From contig DATEVL010000109.1 in assembly GCA_035281845.1 (NCBI GenBank), positions 1 through 13,298 of the forward strand: DNA of 13,298 nucleotides, read 5' to 3'. Below are positions 1-6,606 of the stretch, piece by piece; the first letter of the stretch is position 1; the number at the start of each line of letters is the position of its first letter. Source of the stretch: DATEVL01 sp035281845. Its GTDB lineage: Bacteria > Chloroflexota > Anaerolineae > Anaerolineales > E44-bin32. The notes under the pieces are model-generated. The model ran no database searches and was not told the DNA's origin. It worked only from the letters and a program-made list of their open reading frames with translations. Position numbers and translations under genes: made by a program.

Positions 1-29
1 CCAGGAGCTCACGGAGGTGTCGGTGGCTC

Positions 30-989
30 CTACGCCGGCATCCGCGCCGCCAGCGCCTCGAGTTTTGCGCCCACTTCGCGCCATTGGATCTTCGACAGCC
101 CCAGCCTCTGCCGGATGCGGTCTGGTTCGACGCCGGCCCGCCATTCACGCAGGGCGAAGGTCCAGCGGCACATGTCGAAGGATAGATGTTTCCCCAGCCC
201 GGCCAGGTCGCCCAGTTCTTCGAGCAGGTATTCGAGCCGCCGCGGCGACCAAGGGAAGAGCAGGCTCGATGGATCGTACTGCCGTCGGTACTCTTCCAAG
301 GCGGCGACCCAGGCCGGCTCGAGCGATAGCTTGCGCTCTTTGTATCGTTTGCGGACGTCCGGGTAGCGGACGTAGAGCAGAGGTCCGTCGGGTCCGCGCA
401 GCTCGATGTGATTGAGGTGAATCGCCAGGCACTCGCCCTTCTTGATCCCGGTGTGGAGCAACAGGTGAGCAAGGGTGTAGGGCCGGGCGTCGGGGGATTC
501 CCCGCGGCGCAGGCCGCGGGCCCGTTCAAGGACCGCTTCGAACTCTTCGCCGCTCAAAGTCTCCTGAAGCGGGCTCAGCACGGTGTGCTGTGCGACGGGA
601 GCGGCGGGATCGGCCTGGATGACTCCGCCTTCTTGCAGCCAGCGGAAGAACGCCTTGAGCGAAGTGACCCGGCGGGCGTAGGTTTTCGGACTGCATGGCA
701 CACGCCTCCGGGTCGCCATCCATTCCAGGAAGTTCTTGAGGTCATGGGTCCCGATGGCCTCGACGGACATGCCGCCGCCGAGGCGCTCGGCAAGTAGACG
801 AAGGTCGGCCGTGAACGCTTTGACGGTGTGCGGGGAACGGCCGGCGGCGGCCAGCGCTTCGCCCCAAGCAACGATGACTGCGCTCAAGCCGGAGTCGGGC
901 CGGACACGGGGAGCGCTCTCCGATGTCGCGCTCGCCAGTGCTGTGGCGGAAGAGAAAAGCGGAAGGTCGTCCAGCGGAGTGTCAGGCAT
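30..989 (-). CDS. Degenerate tyrosine recombinase/XerC-D-like protein, probably catalytically inactive
   Basis: A 319-residue protein with the two-domain plan of phage integrase/Xer recombinases. The N-terminal SAM-like core-binding domain (about residues 35-135, with SPHTVKAFTADLRLL and KAFFRWLQEGG) looks intact. The catalytic domain (about 145-315) keeps the fold-level motifs but not the active site. Compared from memory with E. coli XerD, the first Arg (TGLR) is Lys183 in TGIKKGE, the His of HxxR is Asp272, the LGH His is Leu298, and the nucleophilic Tyr aligns with Gly307. The beta-strand Lys (Lys217 in YKERK) and the second Arg (Arg275 in CRWTFAL) are kept. The ATG is preceded by a TTGACA/TAGGAT promoter only a few bases away and has no Shine-Dalgarno. 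The frame is uninterrupted and of full Xer length. DNA binding without strand cleavage is the inferred role. The family assignment is firm; the function is unknown. Confidence 0.85.
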   Translation of the reverse strand: MPDTPLDDLPLFSSATALASATSESAPRVRPDSGLSAVIVAWGEALAAAGRSPHTVKAFTADLRLLAERLGGGMSVEAIGTHDLKNFLEWMATRRRVPCSPKTYARRVTSLKAFFRWLQEGGVIQADPAAPVAQHTVLSPLQETLSGEEFEAVLERARGLRRGESPDARPYTLAHLLLHTGIKKGECLAIHLNHIELRGPDGPLLYVRYPDVRKRYKERKLSLEPAWVAALEEYRRQYDPSSLLFPWSPRRLEYLLEELGDLAGLGKHLSFDMCRWTFALREWRAGVEPDRIRQRLGLSKIQWREVGAKLEALAARMPA

Positions 990-1003
990 CCTGAGGTGAC
1001 GAC

Positions 1004-1032
1004 ATCCTAGGGGGAAACCCTAACGATGTCAA
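1004..1032 (-). promoter_or_regulatory. Sigma-70-like promoter of the recombinase-like gene
   Basis: On the minus strand a perfect -35 TTGACA (1027-1032) is followed after exactly 17 bp by TAGGAT (1004-1009, 4 of 6 consensus). The predicted start of transcription falls near 997, about 8-9 bases before the ATG at 989. The message would therefore be almost leaderless, consistent with the lack of a Shine-Dalgarno sequence. Confidence 0.55.
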
Positions 1033-1040
1033 TCATTCAT

Positions 1041-1073
1041 AGAAACCGGGTTTCTGGAAGAAACCCGGTTTCT
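1041..1073. repeat. Palindromic intergenic repeat (AGAAACCGGGTTTCT type)
   Basis: AGAAACCGGGTTTCT (1041-1055) and its exact reverse complement AGAAACCCGGTTTCT (1059-1073) are separated by GGA. Each arm is itself nearly palindromic. The 15-bp perfect stem lies 12 bp past the stop of the upstream LCP gene and 9 bp before the promoter of the recombinase-like gene. It has no T-run, so it is more likely a dispersed repeat than a classical terminator, though it could protect or end the LCP message. From memory, this core is widespread in cyanobacterial and Chloroflexota genomes. Confidence 0.75.
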
Positions 1074-1085
1074 CGCGACAGTTTC

Positions 1086-2495
1086 TCAGGATGTGGAAGG
1101 GTCGAAACAGGGATCGTAGTCATCGTCCACGACAAGTCGGAAAGATGTCGTCGCCTCCGCCTCGGACCACGCGATCGCAGCCTCGGACGGAAGGCCCAGG
1201 GCGGCGAGGATACGCGCGGAGGCCTCGGGCGGGGGCGCATTCGAAACCAGCAGGCGGGTCGTGCTCCCCGGCGGTGGATCCTCATCTATGACGACGGCCT
1301 CGAAGCCGGCATAGAGCAGGCGTTCCTGAGCCAACAAGGCTAGCTGGCGACGCCCGCTCCAAACCACCTCGACCCGGGGAGGCGTCGCTAGAGCTGAGTC
1401 TTGGTCGGTCGGCGCCAGGGCCTCCTCCAGCAGAGAGCGAATCGCGGCGGCCTCCGGAAGCAAGACGAAGGCGCCGCTGGTCGGGACGCGGTACTGCCGG
1501 ACTTGGCCGCGGCCGATGAACCGGCTGCGCAAACGCGATGGCTCGAGTCGCGTGACGAACGGTGCCAAACCGAGCACGTCCTCCAGGCTGATGTTGGTAC
1601 GTACGGAGGATTGCAGCGCGGCATACAGTTCGGGAATCCGCGCCAGGATATCGGGACGTAAGCCGGCACGGTAGAGCCCGCGCAAGACTTCCTGCTGCCG
1701 CCGCGCCCGGTCGAAGTCCGACGATCGGGCCCGTGATCTCGCGTACCACAGCGCGAAGTCCCCATCCATATGGATCACGCCCTGCGGCACGGTGAACAAC
1801 GCCCAGCTGCTGCCGAGCTGGTCGGGCAGATCGGGCCGCCGCAGTCGCCAGTCGGTGTACTCGCAGGGCACCCGTACGTCGATCCCCCCGACGATTTCGA
1901 CGACCTGGCGAAACCCATACATCTCTACCAGGGCATAACGGTCGACCGGGATGCCCAGGTTGTAGCGGACCGTGTCGAAGAGGAGCTGTGGGCCTCCCCC
2001 TGGAACGTGGAGACTCTCTCCGTAGATCCAAGCCGTGTTGATGCGGCTGACAGTGTAACCCGGCAGATAGACGTACAGGTCGCGCGGGACGGAGATCAAT
2101 GCCGCCACTCCGGCGGCGGGCTGCACGGAAAGGATCAGGATCGTATCGGTCCGGAAGCTGGGCCCGCTTCGCCTGTCCGAACCGAGGAGGAGGATATTCA
2201 GGGACCCTTCCGGAAATGTGAAAGGCTCGGCCGGCGGGGCGATCGGGATCGCCGCTGTGGCCGATCCGCCGTAGGTGTTGGGTTCAGGCCAGCTTGATGG
2301 CGCGACGGTCGCCGTGATGTCCGACACCGAGGTCGGCGTGGGCGCGCTCGGAGCGAAGGGGGTCCGCCGAGTGTACGTGGCGACAACCACCGAGGGCTTG
2401 GCTGGCGGCACATGCTCGGTCGCCGCGTAGCCCGCCATGGAGCATGCGGTCAAGAGGATGAGTGAAACGCCACTTAGTCGAAGGAGCCGATACAC
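1086..2495 (-). CDS. LCP (LytR-CpsA-Psr) family lipoprotein with C-terminal LytR_C-like domain
   Basis: Probable transferase moving lipid-linked glycopolymers onto the cell wall outside the membrane. I chose the GTG at 2493-2495 (469 residues) over an ATG at 2591 because the latter lies inside a hairpin repeat, and because the GTG gives a clean lipoprotein signal: basic VYRLLR, a hydrophobic core, and lipobox LTAC with Cys18. A Pro/Thr/Ser-rich linker follows. The LCP domain spans about 99-314: LLLGSDRR, RTDTILIL, VPRDLYVYLPG, and the ARSRARSSDFDRARRQQ block. These supply the Asp and Arg residues known to hold the polyprenyl pyrophosphate. Residues about 373-460 resemble the LytR_C domain, including the terminal LVVDDDYDP. 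A paralogue without this tail lies upstream. No clear Shine-Dalgarno precedes the GTG, so the start is less certain than the family. Confidence 0.88.
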   Translation of the reverse strand: MYRLLRLSGVSLILLTACSMAGYAATEHVPPAKPSVVVATYTRRTPFAPSAPTPTSVSDITATVAPSSWPEPNTYGGSATAAIPIAPPAEPFTFPEGSLNILLLGSDRRSGPSFRTDTILILSVQPAAGVAALISVPRDLYVYLPGYTVSRINTAWIYGESLHVPGGGPQLLFDTVRYNLGIPVDRYALVEMYGFRQVVEIVGGIDVRVPCEYTDWRLRRPDLPDQLGSSWALFTVPQGVIHMDGDFALWYARSRARSSDFDRARRQQEVLRGLYRAGLRPDILARIPELYAALQSSVRTNISLEDVLGLAPFVTRLEPSRLRSRFIGRGQVRQYRVPTSGAFVLLPEAAAIRSLLEEALAPTDQDSALATPPRVEVVWSGRRQLALLAQERLLYAGFEAVVIDEDPPPGSTTRLLVSNAPPPEASARILAALGLPSEAAIAWSEAEATTSFRLVVDDDYDPCFDPSTS

Positions 2496-2543
2496 CGCGC
2501 GGCTTTCGCTATCGGGATGCGGGAGAATGGCGATTCCTGATGG

Positions 2544-2648
2544 ACCCCCACCCTGCCCTCCCCCGTTCGCAAGAGCGAACAGGGGAGGCAACGTCTCCTC
2601 CTCCCCTGTCGAGCGGGCTTTGCTCGACGGGGGAGGAGGGGTGGGGGT
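2544..2648. repeat. 105-bp compound hairpin repeat (three-way-junction shape)
   Basis: Outer arms ACCCCCACCC (2544-2553) and GGGTGGGGGT (2639-2648) are exact reverse complements. Inside are two further stem-loops: one closed by GTTCGC/GCGAAC around AAGA (2565-2580, extended by CTCCCC/GGGGAG), and one closed by TCGAGC/GCTCGA around a GGGCTTT loop, extended by CCTCCTCCCC/GGGGGAGGAGG. The element fills much of the 271-bp gap between the two LCP genes and looks like a mobile non-coding (MITE/REP-like) element or a folded RNA spacer. It encodes nothing. The rest of this gap (2649-2766) holds only a small GCGAGG/CCTCGC hairpin. Confidence 0.75.
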
Positions 2649-2716
2649 TCAGGGTGCGGAGGGGTACGCGCATGATTCGCTTTGCATTAAGCCTTCACGG
2701 ACCTGCGAACGAAGCC

Positions 2717-2731
2717 GCGAGGGTACCTCGC
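2717..2731 (-). terminator. Small hairpin downstream of the LCP lipoprotein gene, possible weak terminator
   Basis: GCGAGG (2717-2722) and CCTCGC (2726-2731) form a 6-bp stem with a 3-base loop, starting 35 bp past the stop of the LCP gene ending at 2767. No T-run follows on the minus strand, so intrinsic termination is doubtful. Confidence 0.2.
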
Positions 2732-2766
2732 AGCTCGTGCTCCGGATTCGATTCTGGGTCGCGCGA

Positions 2767-3840
2767 TCACTCTGGGAAAGCGTCCGCCAGCATTGCCAGG
2801 ATCGCCTCCCGGTTAGGCAGTTGAACCGAGGCGCCGCTGTAAGGAACCCGCCAGCCGGTGGCCATGGTCGTGTCGATGGAGAAGCGACGGATCTGGCTGA
2901 AGTCTCCGGCGATCTGTGCGCCGAGGGGGACGAGCGGCAGCACGTCGTCGAGGCCGGCATCGGTGTCGACCAGTGAGATGTACTGGCTGTACAGGTCGGG
3001 CAGGTGTGATAGTGCGTCGAGACTGATCGCTTTGGAGAAGATCGCCAGGACGACCTCCTGCTGGCGCCGCAGCCGATCGAAGTCGCTGCTGGACTTCCGC
3101 ATCCGGGTATAGCACAACGCGGTAAACCCATCCATGTATCGGACGCCGGGCGAAAAGGTCATCCATGTGCCGCCGCACTCATCGGCGTATGAGCGACCGA
3201 TCGGGACTTCGATGCCGCCCAGACTATTGACCAGCGTCGAGAAGCCCCCGAAGTTGATACGCACCCAGAAGTCGATCGGGATTCCCAGGTTGTAAAGGAT
3301 CGTTTGCTCGACCAGATCCGGCCCGCCTCGGCCGTCGGCCACGTTGATGCGGTCGACGCGCCAGCCAGGAATGAATACGTACAGGTCGCGGGGCATCGAC
3401 AGCAGGGTGGCCGTGCCGCGTGTCGGGTCGAGCGAGACGACCATCATCGTATCCGTCCGATGACCACCGGTGAAAGGCCTCTGGTCCGAACCCAGCAGGA
3501 CGAAGTTGACGACGTTGTCCGCGAAGGGGACGATGGGCATCTCGCGCGGGATATCGATCGCCGAGGGCTCAATCGGAGCCGCGTAGTAGCCCCACGGGTC
3601 GGCCGCCGTCGGTGTGGCAAGGGGTGTGGCGGTTGCCGTCGCCGTCGGGAGGGGCGTGCCGGTCGGAGGACGCGGCGGAAAGGGGGTACCCGTCGCCGTC
3701 GCCAACGGATCGGTCGTCACGATCGGTCCGTGCGCCTGCGCCGCACCTGGAATCAGGCCAGAGAGCGCGCTGCTGCATCCCACGGAGACCAGGACGGGCA
3801 GAAGGAATAAGGAATAGCGGATGGACTTCCTGAGGGTCAT
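2767..3840 (-). CDS. LCP (LytR-CpsA-Psr) family lipoprotein
   Basis: A 357-residue exported LCP protein, probably another glycopolymer-to-wall ligase. The ATG at 3840 gives a standard signal (MTLRKSIRYS, hydrophobic LFLLPVLVSV, then GC with Cys22). Frame upstream of this ATG translates repeats and is not coding. A Thr/Pro-rich linker (about 43-80) resembles a wall-spanning spacer. The LCP domain (about 110-310) has LLGSDQR, HRTDTMMVVSLD, MPRDLYVFIPGWRVDRIN, and YTRMRKSSSDFDRLRRQQ, so the catalytic Asp and Arg residues are present. Unlike its downstream paralogue it lacks a LytR_C tail. The -3 lipobox position is Ser rather than Leu, so lipidation is probable but not certain. The two tandem paralogues, separated by 271 bp, may serve different polymers or partly overlap. 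Confidence 0.9.
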   Translation of the reverse strand: MTLRKSIRYSLFLLPVLVSVGCSSALSGLIPGAAQAHGPIVTTDPLATATGTPFPPRPPTGTPLPTATATATPLATPTAADPWGYYAAPIEPSAIDIPREMPIVPFADNVVNFVLLGSDQRPFTGGHRTDTMMVVSLDPTRGTATLLSMPRDLYVFIPGWRVDRINVADGRGGPDLVEQTILYNLGIPIDFWVRINFGGFSTLVNSLGGIEVPIGRSYADECGGTWMTFSPGVRYMDGFTALCYTRMRKSSSDFDRLRRQQEVVLAIFSKAISLDALSHLPDLYSQYISLVDTDAGLDDVLPLVPLGAQIAGDFSQIRRFSIDTTMATGWRVPYSGASVQLPNREAILAMLADAFPE

Positions 3841-3852
3841 AGGCAAGCGAGG

Positions 3853-3861
3853 ATTGTACCA
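3853..3861 (-). promoter_or_regulatory. Extended -10 promoter candidate of the LCP lipoprotein gene
   Basis: The minus strand reads TGGTACAAT: an extended -10 (TGN plus TACAAT, 5 of 6 consensus). No good -35 is present. Transcription would start near 3846, leaving about 6 bases before the ATG at 3840, which has no Shine-Dalgarno. Confidence 0.4.
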
Positions 3862-3879
3862 GCGGAGCCCTGAACGACA

Positions 3880-3907
3880 GTGGTCAGTGGTCGGTGGTCG
3901 GTGGTCA
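3880..3907. repeat. Four tandem heptamers, GTGGTC(A/G)
   Basis: Units GTGGTCA, GTGGTCG, GTGGTCG, GTGGTCA in perfect register over 28 bp, lying 40 bp upstream of the LCP start. The same 28 bp occur exactly, in inverted orientation, at 6564-6591 on the other side of the sensor kinase gene. It resembles the short tandem heptamer repeats known from cyanobacteria. No coding role is seen. Confidence 0.8.
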
Positions 3908-3919
3908 GCAGCATGACGT

Positions 3920-3969
3920 CGGGAACGCCCCAAGGAATCTCCCGCGGGGTTGCCGTTTCGGCGTTCCCG
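3920..3969. repeat. Intergenic stem-loop with 10-bp perfect arms
   Basis: CGGGAACGCC (3920-3929) pairs with GGCGTTCCCG (3960-3969). The 30-base loop contains a second small palindrome (CCCGCGGG). The following bases (3969-4000) are rich in further short palindromes (CGGGATCCCG). It lies in the 338-bp gap between the sensor kinase and the LCP gene. A repeat element or an RNA leader structure are both possible. I found no convincing known riboswitch or T-box signature. Confidence 0.5.
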
Positions 3970-4108
3970 TAAGGATTCCACCGGGATCCCGAAAGGCGCC
4001 GGGACAGATGCGTCCTCTCCTGGGTGTAGTCTAAGGTCTGCCGTGGCGAAGGGCGACGATCTGCGCTCGGAGGTGGTCGTGGGCACATGGGACGGGAACC
4101 GATGCGTC

Positions 4109-4139
4109 CGCTCACCGCTTCTTGACGAAGAACGGAGCG
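4109..4139 (-). terminator. Imperfect stem-loop after the sensor kinase gene
   Basis: Arms CGCTC/GAGCG (4109-4113, 4135-4139) and TTCTT/AAGAA (4119-4123, 4128-4132) enclose a 4-base loop, about 40 bp past the stop of the kinase-like gene. The T-run of an intrinsic terminator is missing on the minus strand. Flanking bases on one side carry GATGCGTCC (4101-4109), which recurs directly at 4007-4015. Confidence 0.3.
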
Positions 4140-4178
4140 CGAAAGTTCCCACACGGCTAGCTGACTGGGGACGCCGGA

Positions 4179-6353
4179 TCAACCCGAAGGCAGCACTACC
4201 GAGAAGGTCGTGCCGCCGCCGTCCTGGCTCTCGACCCACACCCGACCGCCGATCGACTCCGCCAGCGATTTCACCAGCGCCAATCCGGGAGCGTCCTGCC
4301 CGAGACCCTGAACCGGGTCTCGCCACAGGCTGCCGCTGAATACGCGGCTGAGATCCGCCGGAGGAACCCCCTGTCCGAGATCCGAAACGGTGAGGATGAC
4401 GACTCGTTCGGCGGGTGCCGGCGTGAGGCGCAGACTGACTTCTCGGCCGTCCGGGCTGGCCTCGGCCGCGTTTGAGAGTAATCGGGCGACGATAGTGCGG
4501 ATCGAGTCCGGGTCGAGGGTGATCGGGATCGGCGCGGAAGGCAGATCGAGCCGGACGGTCAGGCCTTTCACGTGCAGATCGTCATGGATGACTTCGAGCG
4601 CCTGCTCGATCAGTGCCGCCAGGTCGGAGGGTTCTCGCGCGGTCACGGCCGACAAACCGCTCAGGGCGCGGGTCATGGCGGCAAGCTCTTGATCCAGACG
4701 GCGGACGGCCGACCGGATGCGTTGCAGGAAGCGGCGTTGCGCAGCCCCGAGCAGGCCCATCGACTCGCCCAGGAGGAGCTCGGTGTAGCCGGAGATCGCG
4801 CTGAGCGGCTGGCGAACCTCCTGCAAGGAAGCGAGGAAGCCGTCCGATGGGGCGAAGGTCGAGAACGGGCGCGCCTCGGCCGGTTCACCCGAGGCCCTCG
4901 ACTCGGCCAACGCCTGCAGGGCCATGGATAGTTCAGCCTGGAGGCGTTCGGTCCGGTCCGGGATCGCGCCTTCCGGGCGCGCCTTGCCCGGGAAGGGAAT
5001 CGACCGTAATCGCTCACTTTCCGCCTCGAGTATCTCGATGGCCAGGCGGGATTCTTCCAGCTGCGCCCGGAGATCCTCGATCCCTTGAAGACTGTTTTCT
5101 TCTCTGGCCGCGGCCTCCAGCTTGGCTTCAAGCTCATCGATCCGCCGGCCGGCCTCCTCGAGCTGGCGGTGATCGTCTGCCGGCTCTGGGCTCCGGCGAG
5201 GACGGCGGATCAACTCATACAGCCGCTCGCCCAGAGCGGGCGCCGCGCTTTCCAGGAGCTGGCGGGTGTCATCGTCCCATTCGCGCTCCGCGTGGGGCGA
5301 TAGCAGGAGCAGGCCGGCGACGCTCTCCCCATGGGCCAGGAGGGGAACCAGGAGGGCCGGCGCCTTACCGCCCAGCCCCAGCGCCTTGAGCACGGTTCCC
5401 GAGTCGGGCGAATGAGTCCCACCAGGCAGATGGACCGATCTTCCAAGGTTCATCGCCTGCACGATGACGGGGCAGCCTTTCGGGTCGAGCGGCGCACCGG
5501 TCAGCGGACTATCGCGGATCAAGTTGAATCCGGCACCGATGGTCAGGCCGCCTGCGCCCGAGGGAGGGGTAAGCAGCAGGCAGTACTCGGCGCGCAGCAG
5601 TGTCCCGATCGCTTCGGTGAGCGCCGCGGCATAGTCGACGGCGGATTCGGTCGAGGTCAGTCCCAGGAAACCCCGGATGCTCCGTTCCATCGCGATCCGC
5701 TGCGAGGCCGAGCGGTCGTCGCGTGGTGGAGGGGATTCTCGGAGAAGTGTCGCCACGGCGCCCAGAGTGAAGATCGGCGCGGCGGACACGGCCCCCAGCA
5801 GGATGAAGGGCGCGCTCGTGGCGTCGGCAGGGAGGGTGGCGATGTGAGCCGCCTGGCCGGCACAAAGGAATGCCAGGCCAAATGCGAAGAGTCCCCAGAG
5901 TGGAGGGCGCCGGATCAGCAGGGCCCCCAGGGCAGCCGCGCCAACACCCAATCCTAGCCACGACCAGGCCTGATCCAAGGCGCTCGTGTTGAACGCCTCT
6001 GTCGGCGAAGCGACCACTACGCTGGCCAGGAACAAAACGCCGGAGGCGAGGATGACGCCGGTCACTGCTCGATCGGCGCTGGCGCCCGCCGTTCGTCCGA
6101 GCGCGGCCCACCCGAGCAGACCCGCCACGAGAACAGTCATCAGGCGCTGCAATGGCGCCACCAGGGCGGACGATGGTGACAGGAAGGATGCAACCAGCCA
6201 CAGAACTTGCAGCGCGATCAGGATCCCGGAGGAAATGGCCCACCGGTCGGCCACCAGCGACGGGAACACCGTCCGGCGCACAAGGGCCGCCCCCAGCAGA
6301 ATGACGAGGCAGGAAAGAAGCAGCGTGGAATACGCGGCGGAGCCAGAGATCAC
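4179..6353 (-). CDS. Seven-helix GAF sensor histidine kinase-like protein lacking the phosphoacceptor His
   Basis: A 724-residue membrane protein. I place the start at GTG 6351-6353: AAGGGG sits 6 bases upstream, and a -10 box overlaps earlier candidate starts. Order: about seven hydrophobic helices (residues 5-200), a GAF-like domain (about 225-385), a Glu/Arg-rich coiled coil (about 392-485), a HisKA-like helix pair (about 505-570) and a HATPase domain (about 615-723). The H-box reads SLQEVRQPLSAI, with Gln511 (codon 4821-4823) where HE(L)RxPL has its His. No other His lies in that helix pair. The HATPase domain keeps the N-box Asn (LLSNAAEAS), the G1 box (DLGQGV) and GTTFSVVLP, but its G2 box (DAPGLALV) is imperfect. 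It may bind ATP without autophosphorylating, or act as a partner of another kinase. No response regulator is adjacent. The LCP genes downstream suggest, but do not prove, an envelope-related role. Confidence 0.88.
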   Translation of the reverse strand: MISGSAAYSTLLLSCLVILLGAALVRRTVFPSLVADRWAISSGILIALQVLWLVASFLSPSSALVAPLQRLMTVLVAGLLGWAALGRTAGASADRAVTGVILASGVLFLASVVVASPTEAFNTSALDQAWSWLGLGVGAAALGALLIRRPPLWGLFAFGLAFLCAGQAAHIATLPADATSAPFILLGAVSAAPIFTLGAVATLLRESPPPRDDRSASQRIAMERSIRGFLGLTSTESAVDYAAALTEAIGTLLRAEYCLLLTPPSGAGGLTIGAGFNLIRDSPLTGAPLDPKGCPVIVQAMNLGRSVHLPGGTHSPDSGTVLKALGLGGKAPALLVPLLAHGESVAGLLLLSPHAEREWDDDTRQLLESAAPALGERLYELIRRPRRSPEPADDHRQLEEAGRRIDELEAKLEAAAREENSLQGIEDLRAQLEESRLAIEILEAESERLRSIPFPGKARPEGAIPDRTERLQAELSMALQALAESRASGEPAEARPFSTFAPSDGFLASLQEVRQPLSAISGYTELLLGESMGLLGAAQRRFLQRIRSAVRRLDQELAAMTRALSGLSAVTAREPSDLAALIEQALEVIHDDLHVKGLTVRLDLPSAPIPITLDPDSIRTIVARLLSNAAEASPDGREVSLRLTPAPAERVVILTVSDLGQGVPPADLSRVFSGSLWRDPVQGLGQDAPGLALVKSLAESIGGRVWVESQDGGGTTFSVVLPSG

Positions 6354-6414
6354 CACGAACCCCTTGGCGCCCGCGGGGAAGGTCGCGTAACGGCAATCTG
6401 AGCGGGATCCGCGC

Positions 6415-6423
6415 ATTATAGCA
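6415..6423 (-). promoter_or_regulatory. Extended -10 promoter of the sensor kinase-like gene
   Basis: The minus strand reads TGCTATAAT, a perfect extended -10 (TGN plus TATAAT). The -35 is weak. Transcription would begin near 6408, about 55 bases before the chosen GTG. This excludes the in-frame GTG at 6428 and ATG at 6416 as starts, because they lie upstream of or within the -10. Confidence 0.55.
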
Positions 6424-6473
6424 TGCACGGATTCGACCTGCCCGGGTCGGATGCGGAAGATGGTCAGTTACCG

Positions 6474-6561
6474 ACGACCCCTGACCAGTGACCTGTGATC
6501 AGTGATCAGAGACCCGTGATCACTTTTGACTGGTCACGGGTGACTGGCAACTCGTGAGTTG
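6474..6561. repeat. Degenerate TGATCA/TGACCA repeats with stem-loops between divergent genes
   Basis: The segment is built from variants of TGACCAGTGA and TGATCAGTGA. ACCCGTGATCA (6512-6522) pairs with TGGTCACGGGT (6531-6541), 11 bp with one G-T pair and an 8-base loop. CAACTC/GAGTTG (6548-6553, 6556-6561) forms a second hairpin. It lies between the divergent promoters of the kinase-like and transporter genes and could hold operators, but looks like a decayed relative of the heptamer repeats beside it. Confidence 0.5.
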
Positions 6562-6563
6562 AC

Positions 6564-6596
6564 TGACCACCGACCACCGACCACTGACCACTGACC
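6564..6596. repeat. Four tandem heptamers (T/C)GACCAC plus a partial unit
   Basis: Units TGACCAC, CGACCAC, CGACCAC, TGACCAC (6564-6591), then TGACC. The 28 bp are the exact reverse complement of 3880-3907, in the same order of variant units. The copy ends about 10 bp upstream of the -35 box of the transporter gene. Confidence 0.8.
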
Positions 6597-6606
6597 GACG
6601 GCCTGC

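Noticed and set aside
30..989. An integrase marking the edge of a genomic island or prophage.
   Set aside because: The active site is lost, no tRNA gene or attachment-like repeat adjoins it, and all neighbours are core envelope or housekeeping families.
2544..2648. A CRISPR array or tRNA-like fold in the compound repeat.
   Set aside because: There are no regularly spaced direct repeats with unique spacers, and the stems lack tRNA proportions and the conserved T-loop.
3841..4178. A T-box leader upstream of the LCP gene, because bases on the minus strand read GGCAACCCCGCGGGAG.
   Set aside because: The GGGTGG part of the T-box motif is absent, no specifier stem can be read, and the downstream gene is not an aminoacyl-tRNA synthetase or amino-acid gene.
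3841..4326. A longer N-terminus for the LCP protein starting at 4326.
   Set aside because: The extra 162 residues overlap the end of the kinase-like gene and translate heptamer and hairpin repeats. The ATG at 3840 begins a standard lipoprotein signal.
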